Notes: a model not told the origin generated them from the sequence alone. 64,000 bases of DNA from Noviluteimonas gilva (GCF_009740395.1 NZ_WOXT01000003.1:1-64000), one strand, 5' to 3'; positions 34,538 through 43,641 are shown, counted from the first letter of the stretch. Made by a program: numbers and translations.

Positions 34538-35548
34538 ATGAACGACACCGGCTCCAACACGACATTCACCGAAGCTGATCTGAAGGCGCAGCTCGCGCGT
34601 CTGTCCACGTTGCGCGATGCGATCGCGCAGGCGATCGTCGGGCAGGAGGCGGTGGTCGAGCAGCTGCTGATCGGCTTGCTCGCCGGCGGGCATTGTTTGC
34701 TCGAAGGCGTGCCGGGCCTGGGCAAGACGCTGCTCGTGCGCTCGCTCGGGCAAGCGCTTGACTTGCAATTCCGCCGCGTGCAGTTCACGCCCGACCTGAT
34801 GCCCAGCGACATCCTCGGCACCGAGTTGCTGGAAGAAGACCACGGCACCGGCCATCGTCACTTCCGTTTCCAGCCGGGCCCGATCTTCACCAATCTGCTG
34901 CTTGCGGATGAATTGAATCGCACGCCGCCGAAGACGCAGGCCGCGTTGCTCGAAGCGATGCAGGAACGCACGGTGAGCTATGCCGGCGTGACGCATGCGT
35001 TGCCGTCGCCGTTCTTCGTGCTCGCCACGCAGAATCCGCTGGAGCAGGCCGGCACGTATCCGTTGCCCGAAGCGCAGCTCGATCGCTTCCTGCTGCACAT
35101 CCGCGTCGATTATCCGAGCGAGCGCGAGGAATACGACATCCTCGCGCAGACCACCGGCTCGACGATGGGCCAGGTGCCCGAGGTGATGCACGGTGAGGAA
35201 GTGCTGGCCTTGCAGGCGCGCGTGCGCGAAGTGCATCTCGGCCCCGATCTGCTTGCATGGATCACGCGCCTGGTGCGCGCGAGCCGTCCGAGCGAACACG
35301 CCCCGGCCGAAATTCGCCAATGGGTGAAGTGGGGCGCGGGCCCGCGTGCGGGCCAATCGCTCGTGCTCGCTGCGAAGGCGCGTGCGTTGTTGCACGGCCG
35401 CCTCGCGGCCACGCGCGAGGACATCCTCGCGCTCGCCGCACCCGTGATGCGCCATCGCCTGCTGCTGTCCTTCGCTGCCGAAGCCGAACAGAAGAGTGCG
35501 GACGACGTGATCGCGGCGCTGTTGCGCAGCGTGCCGTTCGCCGCCTGA
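34538..35548 (+). CDS. MoxR family AAA+ ATPase
   Basis: The 336-residue ATPase has Walker A GVPGLGKT (residues 57-64), the MoxR-specific LEGVPG context, Walker B LLLADELNRTPPKTQAALLEAMQE (read as LLLADE plus the sensor helix) and sensor 1 at VLATQNPLEQAG. The C-terminal lid domain is normal. MoxR ATPases act as chaperones for metal insertion or complex assembly together with DUF58 and von Willebrand proteins. It lies 13 bases after DUF4159 and 13 bases before DUF58. Confidence 0.95.
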   Translation: MNDTGSNTTFTEADLKAQLARLSTLRDAIAQAIVGQEAVVEQLLIGLLAGGHCLLEGVPGLGKTLLVRSLGQALDLQFRRVQFTPDLMPSDILGTELLEEDHGTGHRHFRFQPGPIFTNLLLADELNRTPPKTQAALLEAMQERTVSYAGVTHALPSPFFVLATQNPLEQAGTYPLPEAQLDRFLLHIRVDYPSEREEYDILAQTTGSTMGQVPEVMHGEEVLALQARVREVHLGPDLLAWITRLVRASRPSEHAPAEIRQWVKWGAGPRAGQSLVLAAKARALLHGRLAATREDILALAAPVMRHRLLLSFAAEAEQKSADDVIAALLRSVPFAA

Positions 35549-35561
35549 CGCGAGGCACGAC

Positions 35562-36473
35562 GTGCGTGCAGGCCCAACTATCGCCGAGTTGATCCCGCCG
35601 CAAGTGCGCGCGCGGTTGAAGGACTTGCGCCTGGTGTCGCGTCGCGCCGTGGGGTTGCAGGGCGTGGGGTTGCATCACAGCCGCAGTCGCGGCGCCGGCC
35701 TGGAGTTCGCGCAGTATCGTGCGTACGAGCCGGGCGACGAATTACGCCAGGTCGATTGGAAGCTCTACGCGCGTTCGGATCGCTTCTTTGTTCGGGAGGC
35801 TGAGCGCGAGAGTCCGCTCGCCGTGTGGTTGCTCGTCGATGCGACCGCGTCGATGGCGCAGGAAGATGCGGCGCGGCCCGGTTGGTCGCGCTTGTCGGCC
35901 GCGAAGGGCCTTGCGGCGTGCATCGCGGAGCTCGCGTTGCGACAGGGCGATCGCTTCGGCATGGCGGTGTTGCGCGGCGATGGCGTGCGCCTGGTGCCGC
36001 CGGGATCGTCGGTGCGGCAACGCGATCGATTGTTCCTCGAATTGCACGGGCTCGCGCCGGAAGGCCGCTGGCCGACCGCGGAGCAGTTGCGACCCTTGTG
36101 GGAACGCATCGGCGCGGGCGATCTCGTGGTGTTGCTCAGCGATCTGTTCGACGAAGGCGCGGTCGATGTCGTCACGCGCATGGCGGCGGCGCGGCGCGAA
36201 GTGCTTGCGATCCAGATCTTGACGGCGGAAGAGCGCGACTTCCCGTTCGAAGGCGGGCATCGCTTTCGCGATCCGGAGACTGGCGAAGAATTGCTCGGCG
36301 ATGGGCCGGCGATGCAGGCGGATTTCCTCGCGCGTTTCGCAGAAGCGCGACGTGCGATGCAGGCGCGGCTGGATGCGGCCGGTATCCGCCACGCCGATTA
36401 CGTGCTCGATCAACCGCTGGATCTGCCGCTGCGGCGCCTGTTCGGCGCGCGCGACGCCGCGGAGTACACGTGA
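35562..36473 (+). CDS. DUF58 protein (MoxR partner)
   Basis: The 303-residue product starts at a GTG and matches the DUF58 family: RAVGLQGVGLHHSRSRGAGLEFAQ (split), the signature YRAYEPGDELRQVDWKLYAR and a von Willebrand-like part with DATASMAQED, a MIDAS-like D-x-T-x-S pattern. DUF58 proteins nearly always accompany MoxR, probably as the substrate-binding cofactor of the ATPase. It has no membrane segment. Its stop overlaps the start of the BatA-like gene by four bases (GTGA). Confidence 0.9.
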   Translation: MRAGPTIAELIPPQVRARLKDLRLVSRRAVGLQGVGLHHSRSRGAGLEFAQYRAYEPGDELRQVDWKLYARSDRFFVREAERESPLAVWLLVDATASMAQEDAARPGWSRLSAAKGLAACIAELALRQGDRFGMAVLRGDGVRLVPPGSSVRQRDRLFLELHGLAPEGRWPTAEQLRPLWERIGAGDLVVLLSDLFDEGAVDVVTRMAAARREVLAIQILTAEERDFPFEGGHRFRDPETGEELLGDGPAMQADFLARFAEARRAMQARLDAAGIRHADYVLDQPLDLPLRRLFGARDAAEYT

Positions 36474-37618
36474 ACCTGGCGTTCCTGTTGCCCGCCGGGC
36501 TCGCCGCGCTGGCGGCCGTGCTGCTGCCGCTGATCATTCATCTCGCGCGTCGCAGCGAGCAACGCCCGACGGTGTTCGCCGCATTGCAATGGCTGCGACA
36601 GAAGCCGAAGCCGCGGCATCGCATCCGGTTCGACGAGTGGCCGCTGTTGCTGGTGCGCGTGGGGCTCGTCGCGTTGGTGGGCGTGTTGCTCGCCAAGCCG
36701 GTGGTGTTCGGCGCGGCGAGTCATGCGCCGTATGTGGCGGTGGCGCCCGGGATCGACGTGGCACAAGCGAAGCGTGTCGCCGTGGCGAAGAATGCGCGGT
36801 GGCATTGGTTGGCGCCTGGGTTTCCTGCGTTGACGTCGACGCCGGCGCAATCGGATGCGTCGGTCACCAGCGTGTTGCGTGAGCTGGATGCGACGTTGCC
36901 GCCGGATGTTGCGTTGACGGTGGTCGTTCCGGCGACGCTCGATGGGGTCGATGGACAGATTCCGAAGTTGAGTCGCCAGGTCGATTGGCGCGTTGTTCAA
37001 AACCATTCTCCGCCGAGCAGAGGGGCAGGCGAGAATCAGCCGACGAGTCTCTCGATTCGCTACGCACCCGAACGCAAGGATGCCGTTCGCTATCTGCGCG
37101 CTGCCAACCTCGCGTGGCAATCGAAGCCCGATGTCGCCCCATCGCAACAGCCCATCGATCCGAAAGCGAAGCACGCTGCCTGGCTCGTTCCCGGCCCCGT
37201 GCCGGTGGACGTCATCGAGTGGGTGCGCGCGGGCGGCACGGTGGTGCTCGACGCACAGGCCACCATCGCCGACATGCCGGCCGTCGTACCCGTGTGGCGC
37301 GATGACGATGGAGCGGTGTTGATGGAAGGCGCGGCCTTCGGGCGTGGCCGCGTGTTGCGCTTCGCAAAGCCGCTCGTGCCCGCCCAGATGCCCGTCCTGC
37401 TTGAAGGTGCGTTTCCGCAACGCTTGCGCGCGGCGCTCGAACCGGCAGCCGCGATGCCCGCGCGCGTCTCGGCCGCCGATCATGCGCCGACCGCCGGCGC
37501 CGCTGCGTTCCCACCGGCACCGCGCGACCTCGCGCCATGGCTAGTGCTGTTGATCCTGCTCGTGTTCGCAATGGAGCGCTGGATGGCCACGCGTCCCCGC
37601 CGCGGAGTCGCACCATGA
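36470..37618 (+). CDS. BatA-like membrane protein
   Basis: The 382-residue product starts at a GTG with a BatA N-terminal domain: FLLPAGLAALAAVLLPLIIHLARR, then a second helix (LLLVRVGLVALVGVLLAKPVVFG). A periplasmic portion of about 270 residues follows and a C-terminal helix (LAPWLVLLILLVFAMERWM) ends it. The usual von Willebrand domain of BatA is not seen. An in-frame palindromic insertion near residues 178-189 (HSPPSRGAGE) looks like a dispersed repeat that has been tolerated. The stop overlaps the next gene (ATGA). Confidence 0.8.
   Translation: MNLAFLLPAGLAALAAVLLPLIIHLARRSEQRPTVFAALQWLRQKPKPRHRIRFDEWPLLLVRVGLVALVGVLLAKPVVFGAASHAPYVAVAPGIDVAQAKRVAVAKNARWHWLAPGFPALTSTPAQSDASVTSVLRELDATLPPDVALTVVVPATLDGVDGQIPKLSRQVDWRVVQNHSPPSRGAGENQPTSLSIRYAPERKDAVRYLRAANLAWQSKPDVAPSQQPIDPKAKHAAWLVPGPVPVDVIEWVRAGGTVVLDAQATIADMPAVVPVWRDDDGAVLMEGAAFGRGRVLRFAKPLVPAQMPVLLEGAFPQRLRAALEPAAAMPARVSAADHAPTAGAAAFPPAPRDLAPWLVLLILLVFAMERWMATRPRRGVAP
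37005..37036. repeat. Palindromic repeat inside the BatA-like gene
   Basis: ATTCTC-C-GCC at the left and GGC-GAGAAT at the right form an inverted pair with one bulged C around a purine-rich centre. It is translated in frame as HSPPSRGAGEN, a composition unlike the surrounding protein, and resembles dispersed intergenic palindromes that sometimes land inside genes. Confidence 0.5.
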
Positions 37619-39756
37619 GTGCTGCGAGCCGCTTGCGTGGGATGTTGCACGATGCGCGCGTTCGGCGCGGCCTCGACGTCGTGCTCGCGTGTTTGCCGTG
37701 GATCGCATTGTCGATCGTCTTGGCGTGGCGGCTCGGAGGCGCACGCGTTGCGGGACTCGTGGCCATGCTCGCCATTGTCGCGACCGCTGCATTCGTGCGA
37801 CATCGAGTGCGACAGCTCGACACCGCGTGGTTGGTGCGCGAACTCGACGCGCGTCGCCCCGACCTCGAAGACAGCACCGATCTGTTGTTCGCGGCGCCGG
37901 AAAAACTCACGACGCTCGAACGCCTGCAGATCGCGCGCCTCACCGCGCGCCTGGAATCCGCGCCCACGCCGGACCTGCGCCCGCGTTGGTCGTCGCGCGT
38001 CATTGCCATCGGCGCCGTGTTCGCGACGCTCGCCATCGCGGGCATCCTCGCGTGGCCCGAACGTCAGCCGGTGACGTTCGAGAACGTCCTCGCGAACATG
38101 GGCGTTTCCTCCGGAAAGCCGACGCACACGCGCATCGTCGCGCAAACGCTTGCCATCACGCCGCCGGCCTACACACGCCTGCCGGCGCGCGAGTCGACGA
38201 CACTCGATGCAAAGGCGCCGCAGGGCACGCGCCTGCAATGGACGCTGCGCTTCGCGCCGCAACCCGAACATGCCGAACTGGTTTTCCACGACGGCCGGCG
38301 TCTCGCGCTCGCACGCGAAGGCGATACTTGGCGCGCAACCGACACGCTCGCACGCTCCGCGCTCTACCGCATCGTCCTGCAGGACGCCCCGCCGTTGCAG
38401 AAGACGACGCTGCATCGCCTCGACGCGATCGCCGATCGCCCGCCGGAGTTGCGCGTCGTTACGCCGGATCGCGGATTGACCTTGATGAAGTCCGGTCAAC
38501 GCACGTGGGCGCTCGCGTTCGAAGCGACCGATGATTACGGTGTGTCGCCGAATGCGCGCCTGCGCATCACCGTCGCGCATGGCAGCGGCGAGGCGATCGA
38601 GTTCCGCGAGCAGGAACTCGGCGTCGGTGGAACGGGTGCGGCCACGTCGAAGCGCTACGTGCGCCAAATCGATCTCGGCGCGCTCGGGCTGGCCGAAGGC
38701 GACGACCTCGTCGCGCAACTGCGCGTCGACGACAACCGATCGCCCGGTGCGCAGAGTGCGCGCAGTGCGAGCGTGATCCTGCGCTGGCCGCCGGACCTCG
38801 GCGCGGAAGCCACGGGTGTCGACGGCATGGTCAAGAAAGTGTTGCCTGCGTATTTCCGCAGCCAGCGCCAGATCATCATCGATGCCGAAGCGCTGTTGAA
38901 GGAAAAGCGCACGCTCGCCAACGAGCGCTTCCTCGCGAAGAGCGACGCGATCGGCGTCGACCAGCGCATCCTGCGTATGCGCTACGGCCAGTTCCTCGGC
39001 GAGGAGGCCGAAGGCGAGCCGCAGCCGCCGCCAACGAACGATGCGACCGACGATCACGACAGCGCGCAGCCGGCCGACGATCACGATCACGCCGCGAGCA
39101 ATGCGACGTCTGCGCCCGCATTCGGCCAGGAACAGGCGGTCGTCCAACAGTTCGGCCATACGCACGATCAACCCGAGGCCGCCACGCTGCTCGATCCGGA
39201 AACGCGTGCGACCCTCAAGAAAGCGCTCGACCAGATGTGGCAATCCGAATTGCAGCTGCGGCAGGGCAAGCCGGACGATGCGTTGCCGTTTGCGTATCGC
39301 GCACTTGGGTTCATCAAGGAAGTGCAGCAAGCGACGCGCATCTACCTGGCGCGCGTGGGCACCGAGTTGCCGCCGATCGACGAGACGCGCCGCATGACTG
39401 GCGACCGCGGCGCGGTGACGCGCGGAGATGCCGTGGCCGCGGCACCGGCGGCCGATCCGGAACTCGCGGCCCTGTGGCGCGCGTTGGAAGACGGCCCGCG
39501 AACGTCGACCGTCGATTTCGCATCGCTCGAACGCTGGCTGGGCGCGCATCAGTCGCAATTGCCGGATCCGCTCGCGTTCGTCGCGGCCATCGAGGCATTG
39601 CGTGCGGAGCCGCAGTGCGTCCGATGCCGCCGCGACTTGCGGGCGTTGTTGTGGCACTTGCTGCCGCGACCCGCGGCCAATGTGTCGCGCCGCGCCGGCG
39701 ATGATCCTGCATCGCGTGCGTATCTGGATGCGCTGCGCGAGGAGCGGGCGCCATGA
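37615..39756 (+). CDS. DUF4175-like membrane protein
   Basis: The 713-residue protein begins with two membrane helices (about residues 22-60) and a third near 125-145, then a long periplasmic region. The latter contains beta-rich segments (TRIVAQTLAITPPAYTRLP, LRFAPQPEHAELVFHDGRR) and a helical stretch with many glutamines and glutamates near residues 420-580, including a histidine-aspartate-rich low-complexity patch (DDHDSAQPADDHDHAAS) that might bind metal. The layout follows DUF4175 proteins that accompany MoxR-DUF58-BatA genes. The ATG overlaps the previous stop and the stop overlaps the next start. Confidence 0.7.
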   Translation: MSAASRLRGMLHDARVRRGLDVVLACLPWIALSIVLAWRLGGARVAGLVAMLAIVATAAFVRHRVRQLDTAWLVRELDARRPDLEDSTDLLFAAPEKLTTLERLQIARLTARLESAPTPDLRPRWSSRVIAIGAVFATLAIAGILAWPERQPVTFENVLANMGVSSGKPTHTRIVAQTLAITPPAYTRLPARESTTLDAKAPQGTRLQWTLRFAPQPEHAELVFHDGRRLALAREGDTWRATDTLARSALYRIVLQDAPPLQKTTLHRLDAIADRPPELRVVTPDRGLTLMKSGQRTWALAFEATDDYGVSPNARLRITVAHGSGEAIEFREQELGVGGTGAATSKRYVRQIDLGALGLAEGDDLVAQLRVDDNRSPGAQSARSASVILRWPPDLGAEATGVDGMVKKVLPAYFRSQRQIIIDAEALLKEKRTLANERFLAKSDAIGVDQRILRMRYGQFLGEEAEGEPQPPPTNDATDDHDSAQPADDHDHAASNATSAPAFGQEQAVVQQFGHTHDQPEAATLLDPETRATLKKALDQMWQSELQLRQGKPDDALPFAYRALGFIKEVQQATRIYLARVGTELPPIDETRRMTGDRGAVTRGDAVAAAPAADPELAALWRALEDGPRTSTVDFASLERWLGAHQSQLPDPLAFVAAIEALRAEPQCVRCRRDLRALLWHLLPRPAANVSRRAGDDPASRAYLDALREERAP

Positions 39757-41627
39757 ACGCGATGACGTTCGGGACGCACACGTTCGATCTGGCCGTCGTG
39801 GTCGGATGCGTGCTGGCGATCGTCGTCGTGTTTTCGATGACGCGCCTGATCGTGCGGCACATGCGGACCGCTGCGACGCAACGCGCGGCAACCTGGCGTG
39901 TCGCGGTGCTCGTGCTCGCGCAACCGGTTTGCGCGGCGTTGTTGTACTTCGCGTTGTTGCCGCCCACCACGCCGGGCGAGGCGGGCACGCTTGTCGTCGC
40001 GACCGCGGAGACGCCCGCTTCGGCGTTGGGCGCGGGGCAGGGGGGCGATGCCGTCGTGGCCTTGCCGGAAGCGCCTGCATTGGCGGGTGTCGAGCGCGCG
40101 CCGGATCTGGGAACGGCGTTGCGTCGCCATCCGGGCATGCAACGGATTCGCGTGCTCGGTGCGGGCCTGGAGGCACGCGATCGGGAAGCGGTTCATGGCG
40201 ATGCGGTCGCCTTCGTTCCCAATGCGCTGAAGCCCGGCCTGATCGAACTCGATGCACCGGTGCGTGCCATTGCGGGCGGCACGTTCCGCATTGACGGCCG
40301 CGCGCACGGCCTGCGCGGAGGAAGTGCGGAATTGCGCGATCCCGCTGGTCTGCGCGTCGATCGGGCTGCGCTCAACGAAGAAGGCCGTTTCACCTTGAGC
40401 GCAACGACGCGTGTTCCCGGCGCCGCGACTTTCACGCTGCGTCTGCGCGATGCGGCCCAGCGCGTCGTCGAAGAGATCGCGTTGCCGCTGGAGGTCGAAG
40501 CGCAACCTGCGCCGCGCGCGTTGTTGCTCGCCGGTGCGCCCGGCCCCGAGATCAAGTACCTGCGTCGCTGGGCGCGCGATGCGGGCATCGCGCTGCAGGT
40601 GCAGATGTCGGTCGGCGGCGGCGCGCAACTCGGCGATGCGCCGATTGCATTGAATGCCACGAGCTTGAAGGGATTCGACCTCGTGATTCTCGACGATCGC
40701 GCATGGTCGAGCCTGGGCGAGGGCCAACGTGTGGCCTTGACCGATGCGCTCCATGGCGGCCTCGGCGTGCTGTTGCGCGTCACCGCCGCGTTGTCGGAGT
40801 CGGAGCAGCGTCGTCTGCGCGCACTCGGCTTCGCCGTCGATGCAGGTCGCGATGCCGTCGACGTCCATTTGCTCGAATCGCGTCGCGATGACGACGCGCT
40901 GCGCGCCCGCATCGGGCCCGGCACGCGCGACCAGGCCCGCAGTGCTGCGGCGCCCGTTCCCGAATCACCCGCGCTGACGCGACGTACCTTGCGCGTTGCG
41001 GCGAACGACGGCATCGCACTCCTGCGCGACCAGGGCGATCAACCGCTCGCGCTCTGGCGTGCCGAAGGCCGCGGTCGCGTGGCCGTTTGGCCGCTGACCG
41101 ATACGTATCGGCTGGTCCTCGCCGGTCGAGATGATCTGCATGCCGAAACGTGGAGCGATGCCGTCGCGACACTTGCGCGCGCGCAGTCGAGTTCTCCGAT
41201 CAGCGTCGAAGGTGAATCGCGCGTCGGCGAACGCGTCGCACTGTGCGGCCTTTCGCGTGCAGCGACGGTCGCATCGCCGAGTGGAAAGCAAACCCCCTTG
41301 TCGATCGATCCCGCGAGCGGCACGCGCGCATGCGCCGCTTACTGGCCGCGCGAAGCGGGTTGGCACCAGGTCACGTCGCAATCGCGCACGCAGCGCTTCA
41401 ACGTCAGGGCCGTGAACGAAGCCCCGAACTTGCACGCGAACCTCGTGCGCGAAGCCACGCTTCGCCTGGCGGCCGAGTCCTCTGCGGCGAATTCGGCGAA
41501 CGCGGCCAATCGCCCGGTTCCGCAGAACCCCGGCGAACGCTGGCCGTGGTGGCTCGCATGGCTGCTGGCAAGCGCCGCGCTCTGGTGGTTCGAACGCGCG
41601 CGCATCGGCTTCGCAAAGGCGTCTTAG
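39753..41627 (+). CDS. Large membrane protein of the MoxR cluster
   Basis: The 624-residue product has two N-terminal helices (DLAVVVGCVLAIVVVFSM and VAVLVLAQPVCAALLYFALL), a periplasmic region with beta-sandwich character and a segment like a class I glutamine-amidotransferase fold (RALLLAGAPGPEIKYLRRWARDAG split, LKGFDLVILDDRAW, HGGLGVLLRVTA), and a C-terminal helix (WPWWLAWLLASAALWWFERAR). The amidotransferase-like part lacks an obvious catalytic cysteine, so it is probably structural. Comparable proteins close MoxR operons in many Gram-negative bacteria. The start overlaps the previous stop by four bases. Confidence 0.75.
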   Translation: MNAMTFGTHTFDLAVVVGCVLAIVVVFSMTRLIVRHMRTAATQRAATWRVAVLVLAQPVCAALLYFALLPPTTPGEAGTLVVATAETPASALGAGQGGDAVVALPEAPALAGVERAPDLGTALRRHPGMQRIRVLGAGLEARDREAVHGDAVAFVPNALKPGLIELDAPVRAIAGGTFRIDGRAHGLRGGSAELRDPAGLRVDRAALNEEGRFTLSATTRVPGAATFTLRLRDAAQRVVEEIALPLEVEAQPAPRALLLAGAPGPEIKYLRRWARDAGIALQVQMSVGGGAQLGDAPIALNATSLKGFDLVILDDRAWSSLGEGQRVALTDALHGGLGVLLRVTAALSESEQRRLRALGFAVDAGRDAVDVHLLESRRDDDALRARIGPGTRDQARSAAAPVPESPALTRRTLRVAANDGIALLRDQGDQPLALWRAEGRGRVAVWPLTDTYRLVLAGRDDLHAETWSDAVATLARAQSSSPISVEGESRVGERVALCGLSRAATVASPSGKQTPLSIDPASGTRACAAYWPREAGWHQVTSQSRTQRFNVRAVNEAPNLHANLVREATLRLAAESSAANSANAANRPVPQNPGERWPWWLAWLLASAALWWFERARIGFAKAS

Positions 41628-41634
41628 GCCCCGC

Positions 41635-41664
41635 TTGACAACCTACTAAGACGTTAGTACTAAT
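41635..41664 (+). promoter_or_regulatory. Promoter with embedded BlaI-type operator
   Basis: A perfect -35 box TTGACA (41635-41640) and TACTAA (41659-41664) are spaced by 18 bases. Between and over them lies the palindrome TACTAA-GACG-TTAGTA (41645-41660). Transcription would start near 41671, 20 bases before the blaI-like ATG. Placement inside the promoter core is what one expects for auto-repression by a BlaI/MecI-type dimer; the exact half-site differs from the TACA/TGTA core of staphylococcal operators. Confidence 0.75.
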
Positions 41665-41690
41665 GGCGCCGTAGTCAATCGGACGCCACC

Positions 41691-42080
41691 ATGCCCGCCA
41701 CGCCGCACCCCACCGAAGGCGAACTCGCACTGCTCCGCGTCCTGTGGGCGGGAGCCGCCCCGATGAGCGTGCGCGAGGTCCACGCCGTGCTGTCGCAACA
41801 GAAGGACACGGCCTACACGACGGTCCTGAAGATGCTGACGATCATGGCCGACAAGGGCCTGGTCCTCCGCGACGACGCGCAGCGCACGCACACCTATCGC
41901 GCGGTGCACGCCGAGCCGGTGGTGCAGGCCTCGCTGTTGAAGGATCTCGTGCGCAAGGCCTTCTCGGGTTCGGCGACGGCATTGGTGCAACGTGCGCTCG
42001 ATGATGCGATGACGAGTCCGGAAGAACTCGACGCCATCGCCAAACTCATCGCCGACGCGAAAAAGAAGCGCAAGACGTGA
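41691..42080 (+). CDS. BlaI/MecI/CopY family repressor
   Basis: The 129-residue protein opens with the family winged helix: TEGELALLRVLWAGAAPMSV, EVHAVLSQQKDTAYTTVLKML cut to the recognition helix, and ADKGLVLRDDAQRTHTY. The C-terminal helical part mediates dimerisation and holds the site that a BlaR1-type protease clips. It is auto-regulated, judging from the operator just upstream. Its TGA overlaps the ATG of the sensor gene (TGATG), so repressor and sensor are coupled. Confidence 0.9.
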   Translation: MPATPHPTEGELALLRVLWAGAAPMSVREVHAVLSQQKDTAYTTVLKMLTIMADKGLVLRDDAQRTHTYRAVHAEPVVQASLLKDLVRKAFSGSATALVQRALDDAMTSPEELDAIAKLIADAKKKRKT

Positions 42081-43573
42081 TGGAAACGTTCGCCACGCTG
42101 CAATTCGGCTTCGTTCCGGCCCTCGCGTCGGCGTTGTTGCACGCGGTGTGGCAAGCGGCGCTGATCGGCGTCGCGGCGGCGCTCGGATTGCGTGCGATGA
42201 CGCGCGCGAGTGCGGCCACCCGTCATCTGGTCGGGATGGGGTTTCTCCTTGCGATGCTCGTCGTGCCTGCATTGCAGTTCGTCCTGGGCTTTAGCGATCC
42301 GCGGGCGCTCGATCCCATGCCCTGGGCGACCATCGGCGCGCCCACGTTGGCCGATGCGGGGGCGCTCGTTCGCCAAACCTCGCCGATCGCCGCATGGATC
42401 GTGTTGCCGTGGATGCTCGGCGTCGCCGCGATGCTGTTGCGTCATGTCGCAGGATTGCGCGCGTTGTCGGCGATGGAACGCGCGCCGCATGTGTCACTCC
42501 CGCTGCACTGGCAGCAACGCGTCGAATCGCTGCGCCGCACGCTGGGCATTACGCGCGACGTCATCGTCCGCGTCTCGAACGACGTCGTGACGCCGTGCGC
42601 CGCCCGCTGGCTGCGGCCCATCGTCTTCGTGCCCGCGGGTCTGCTCGCGCGTGCGCCGGCCGATCAACTCGAAGCCTTGCTCGCCCACGAACTCGCGCAC
42701 GTCGCGCGCAAGGATTGGCTGTGGAACGGCGTGCAATGCGGCGTCGAAACCGTCCTGTTCTTCCACCCCGCGGTGTGGTGGCTCGGCAAGCGCATCCGCC
42801 AGGAACGCGAACACGCCTGCGACGATCTCGCGGTCGCCGCCTGCGGCAATCCGATCGCCCTCGCCGAAGCGCTGGCCGCGCTCGCTGCGCAACGCCACGC
42901 CCTCGCACCACCCACGCTCGCCGCCACCGGAGGTTCGCTCATGCCACGCATCACGCGCTTGTTGTCGGTTCCGCCCACCCGTGCACGCCGCGGTGCGCTC
43001 GTCGCATTCGGCGCCCTGGCGATCGGCGGGTTGTTGCTCGCCGTGCAACTAGGCTTCGCGGGCGGCCACATGCCGGATCTCGAGGTGCGTGCGTCGACCG
43101 ATGGTCCGCTGAAGGCCGGCGACTATCGCGAGATCTCCGCCAACGGTGTCGACAAACGCCGCTTCTATCGCGTGAGCGTCGATGCCAATGGCCGCGCAAC
43201 CGAGGTGTACGAAGAGAACGGCGATGCGCGTGCCATCGACGCCGCGTCGCGCCGCTGGATCGACGATGTCACGCAAAAGTGGACGACGGACGTCGCCAGG
43301 ATCGCGGTGCCGCCGCCGCTGGACTTCGACCGCGACGTGCACTTTCAGGCATTGCTGGCGCAGGTCGTGATGCAGGACAGTGTCGTTGCACGCCTCGGCT
43401 CGCCGGTGCATGCGACGATGCAACCCGTCAACGGCAACGTGCAGGTCGACGGTGCGGGCGGCGAGGCGGACATCGAAGTCGAACTCGCGGGTCCGAAGGG
43501 ACGTGCAACGTTCGCCGTCCAAGCCGATCGTGCGTCGGATGTCTGGACCGTGCGTCGCGTCGCCGCGCGTTGA
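42080..43573 (+). CDS. BlaR1-type M56 sensor metalloprotease without penicillin-binding domain
   Basis: The 497-residue product has four membrane segments, at about residues 12-40, 48-70, 102-125 and 313-335. The M56 zinc motif LLAHELAHVARKDW has its histidines at 203 and 207, and the third ligand is in EREHACDDL. After the last helix a roughly 165-residue periplasmic domain of unknown kind follows (EVRASTDGPLKAGDY, FYRVSVDANGRATEVYEENG, ending in a beta-rich stretch). True BlaR1 carries a class D beta-lactamase-like sensor with an SxxK motif; none is present, so the signal sensed is not clearly a beta-lactam. Confidence 0.9.
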   Translation: METFATLQFGFVPALASALLHAVWQAALIGVAAALGLRAMTRASAATRHLVGMGFLLAMLVVPALQFVLGFSDPRALDPMPWATIGAPTLADAGALVRQTSPIAAWIVLPWMLGVAAMLLRHVAGLRALSAMERAPHVSLPLHWQQRVESLRRTLGITRDVIVRVSNDVVTPCAARWLRPIVFVPAGLLARAPADQLEALLAHELAHVARKDWLWNGVQCGVETVLFFHPAVWWLGKRIRQEREHACDDLAVAACGNPIALAEALAALAAQRHALAPPTLAATGGSLMPRITRLLSVPPTRARRGALVAFGALAIGGLLLAVQLGFAGGHMPDLEVRASTDGPLKAGDYREISANGVDKRRFYRVSVDANGRATEVYEENGDARAIDAASRRWIDDVTQKWTTDVARIAVPPPLDFDRDVHFQALLAQVVMQDSVVARLGSPVHATMQPVNGNVQVDGAGGEADIEVELAGPKGRATFAVQADRASDVWTVRRVAAR

Positions 43574-43641
43574 TGCTTGTCGACGGGACTTCGGTTCCGT
43601 AGTGTCGGCGGAGAGCGACGTCGAGTCGCGGTGGAGCAGCG

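Noticed and set aside
36470-37618. A von Willebrand domain in the BatA-like protein
   Set aside because: After the BatA N-terminal helices no DxSxS metal-binding motif could be found, so I call it BatA-like only.
37480-40257. 925-codon minus-strand frame opposite the MoxR cluster membrane proteins
   Set aside because: The plus-strand genes have membrane helices and ATGA overlaps; this frame is an antisense by-product of high GC3.
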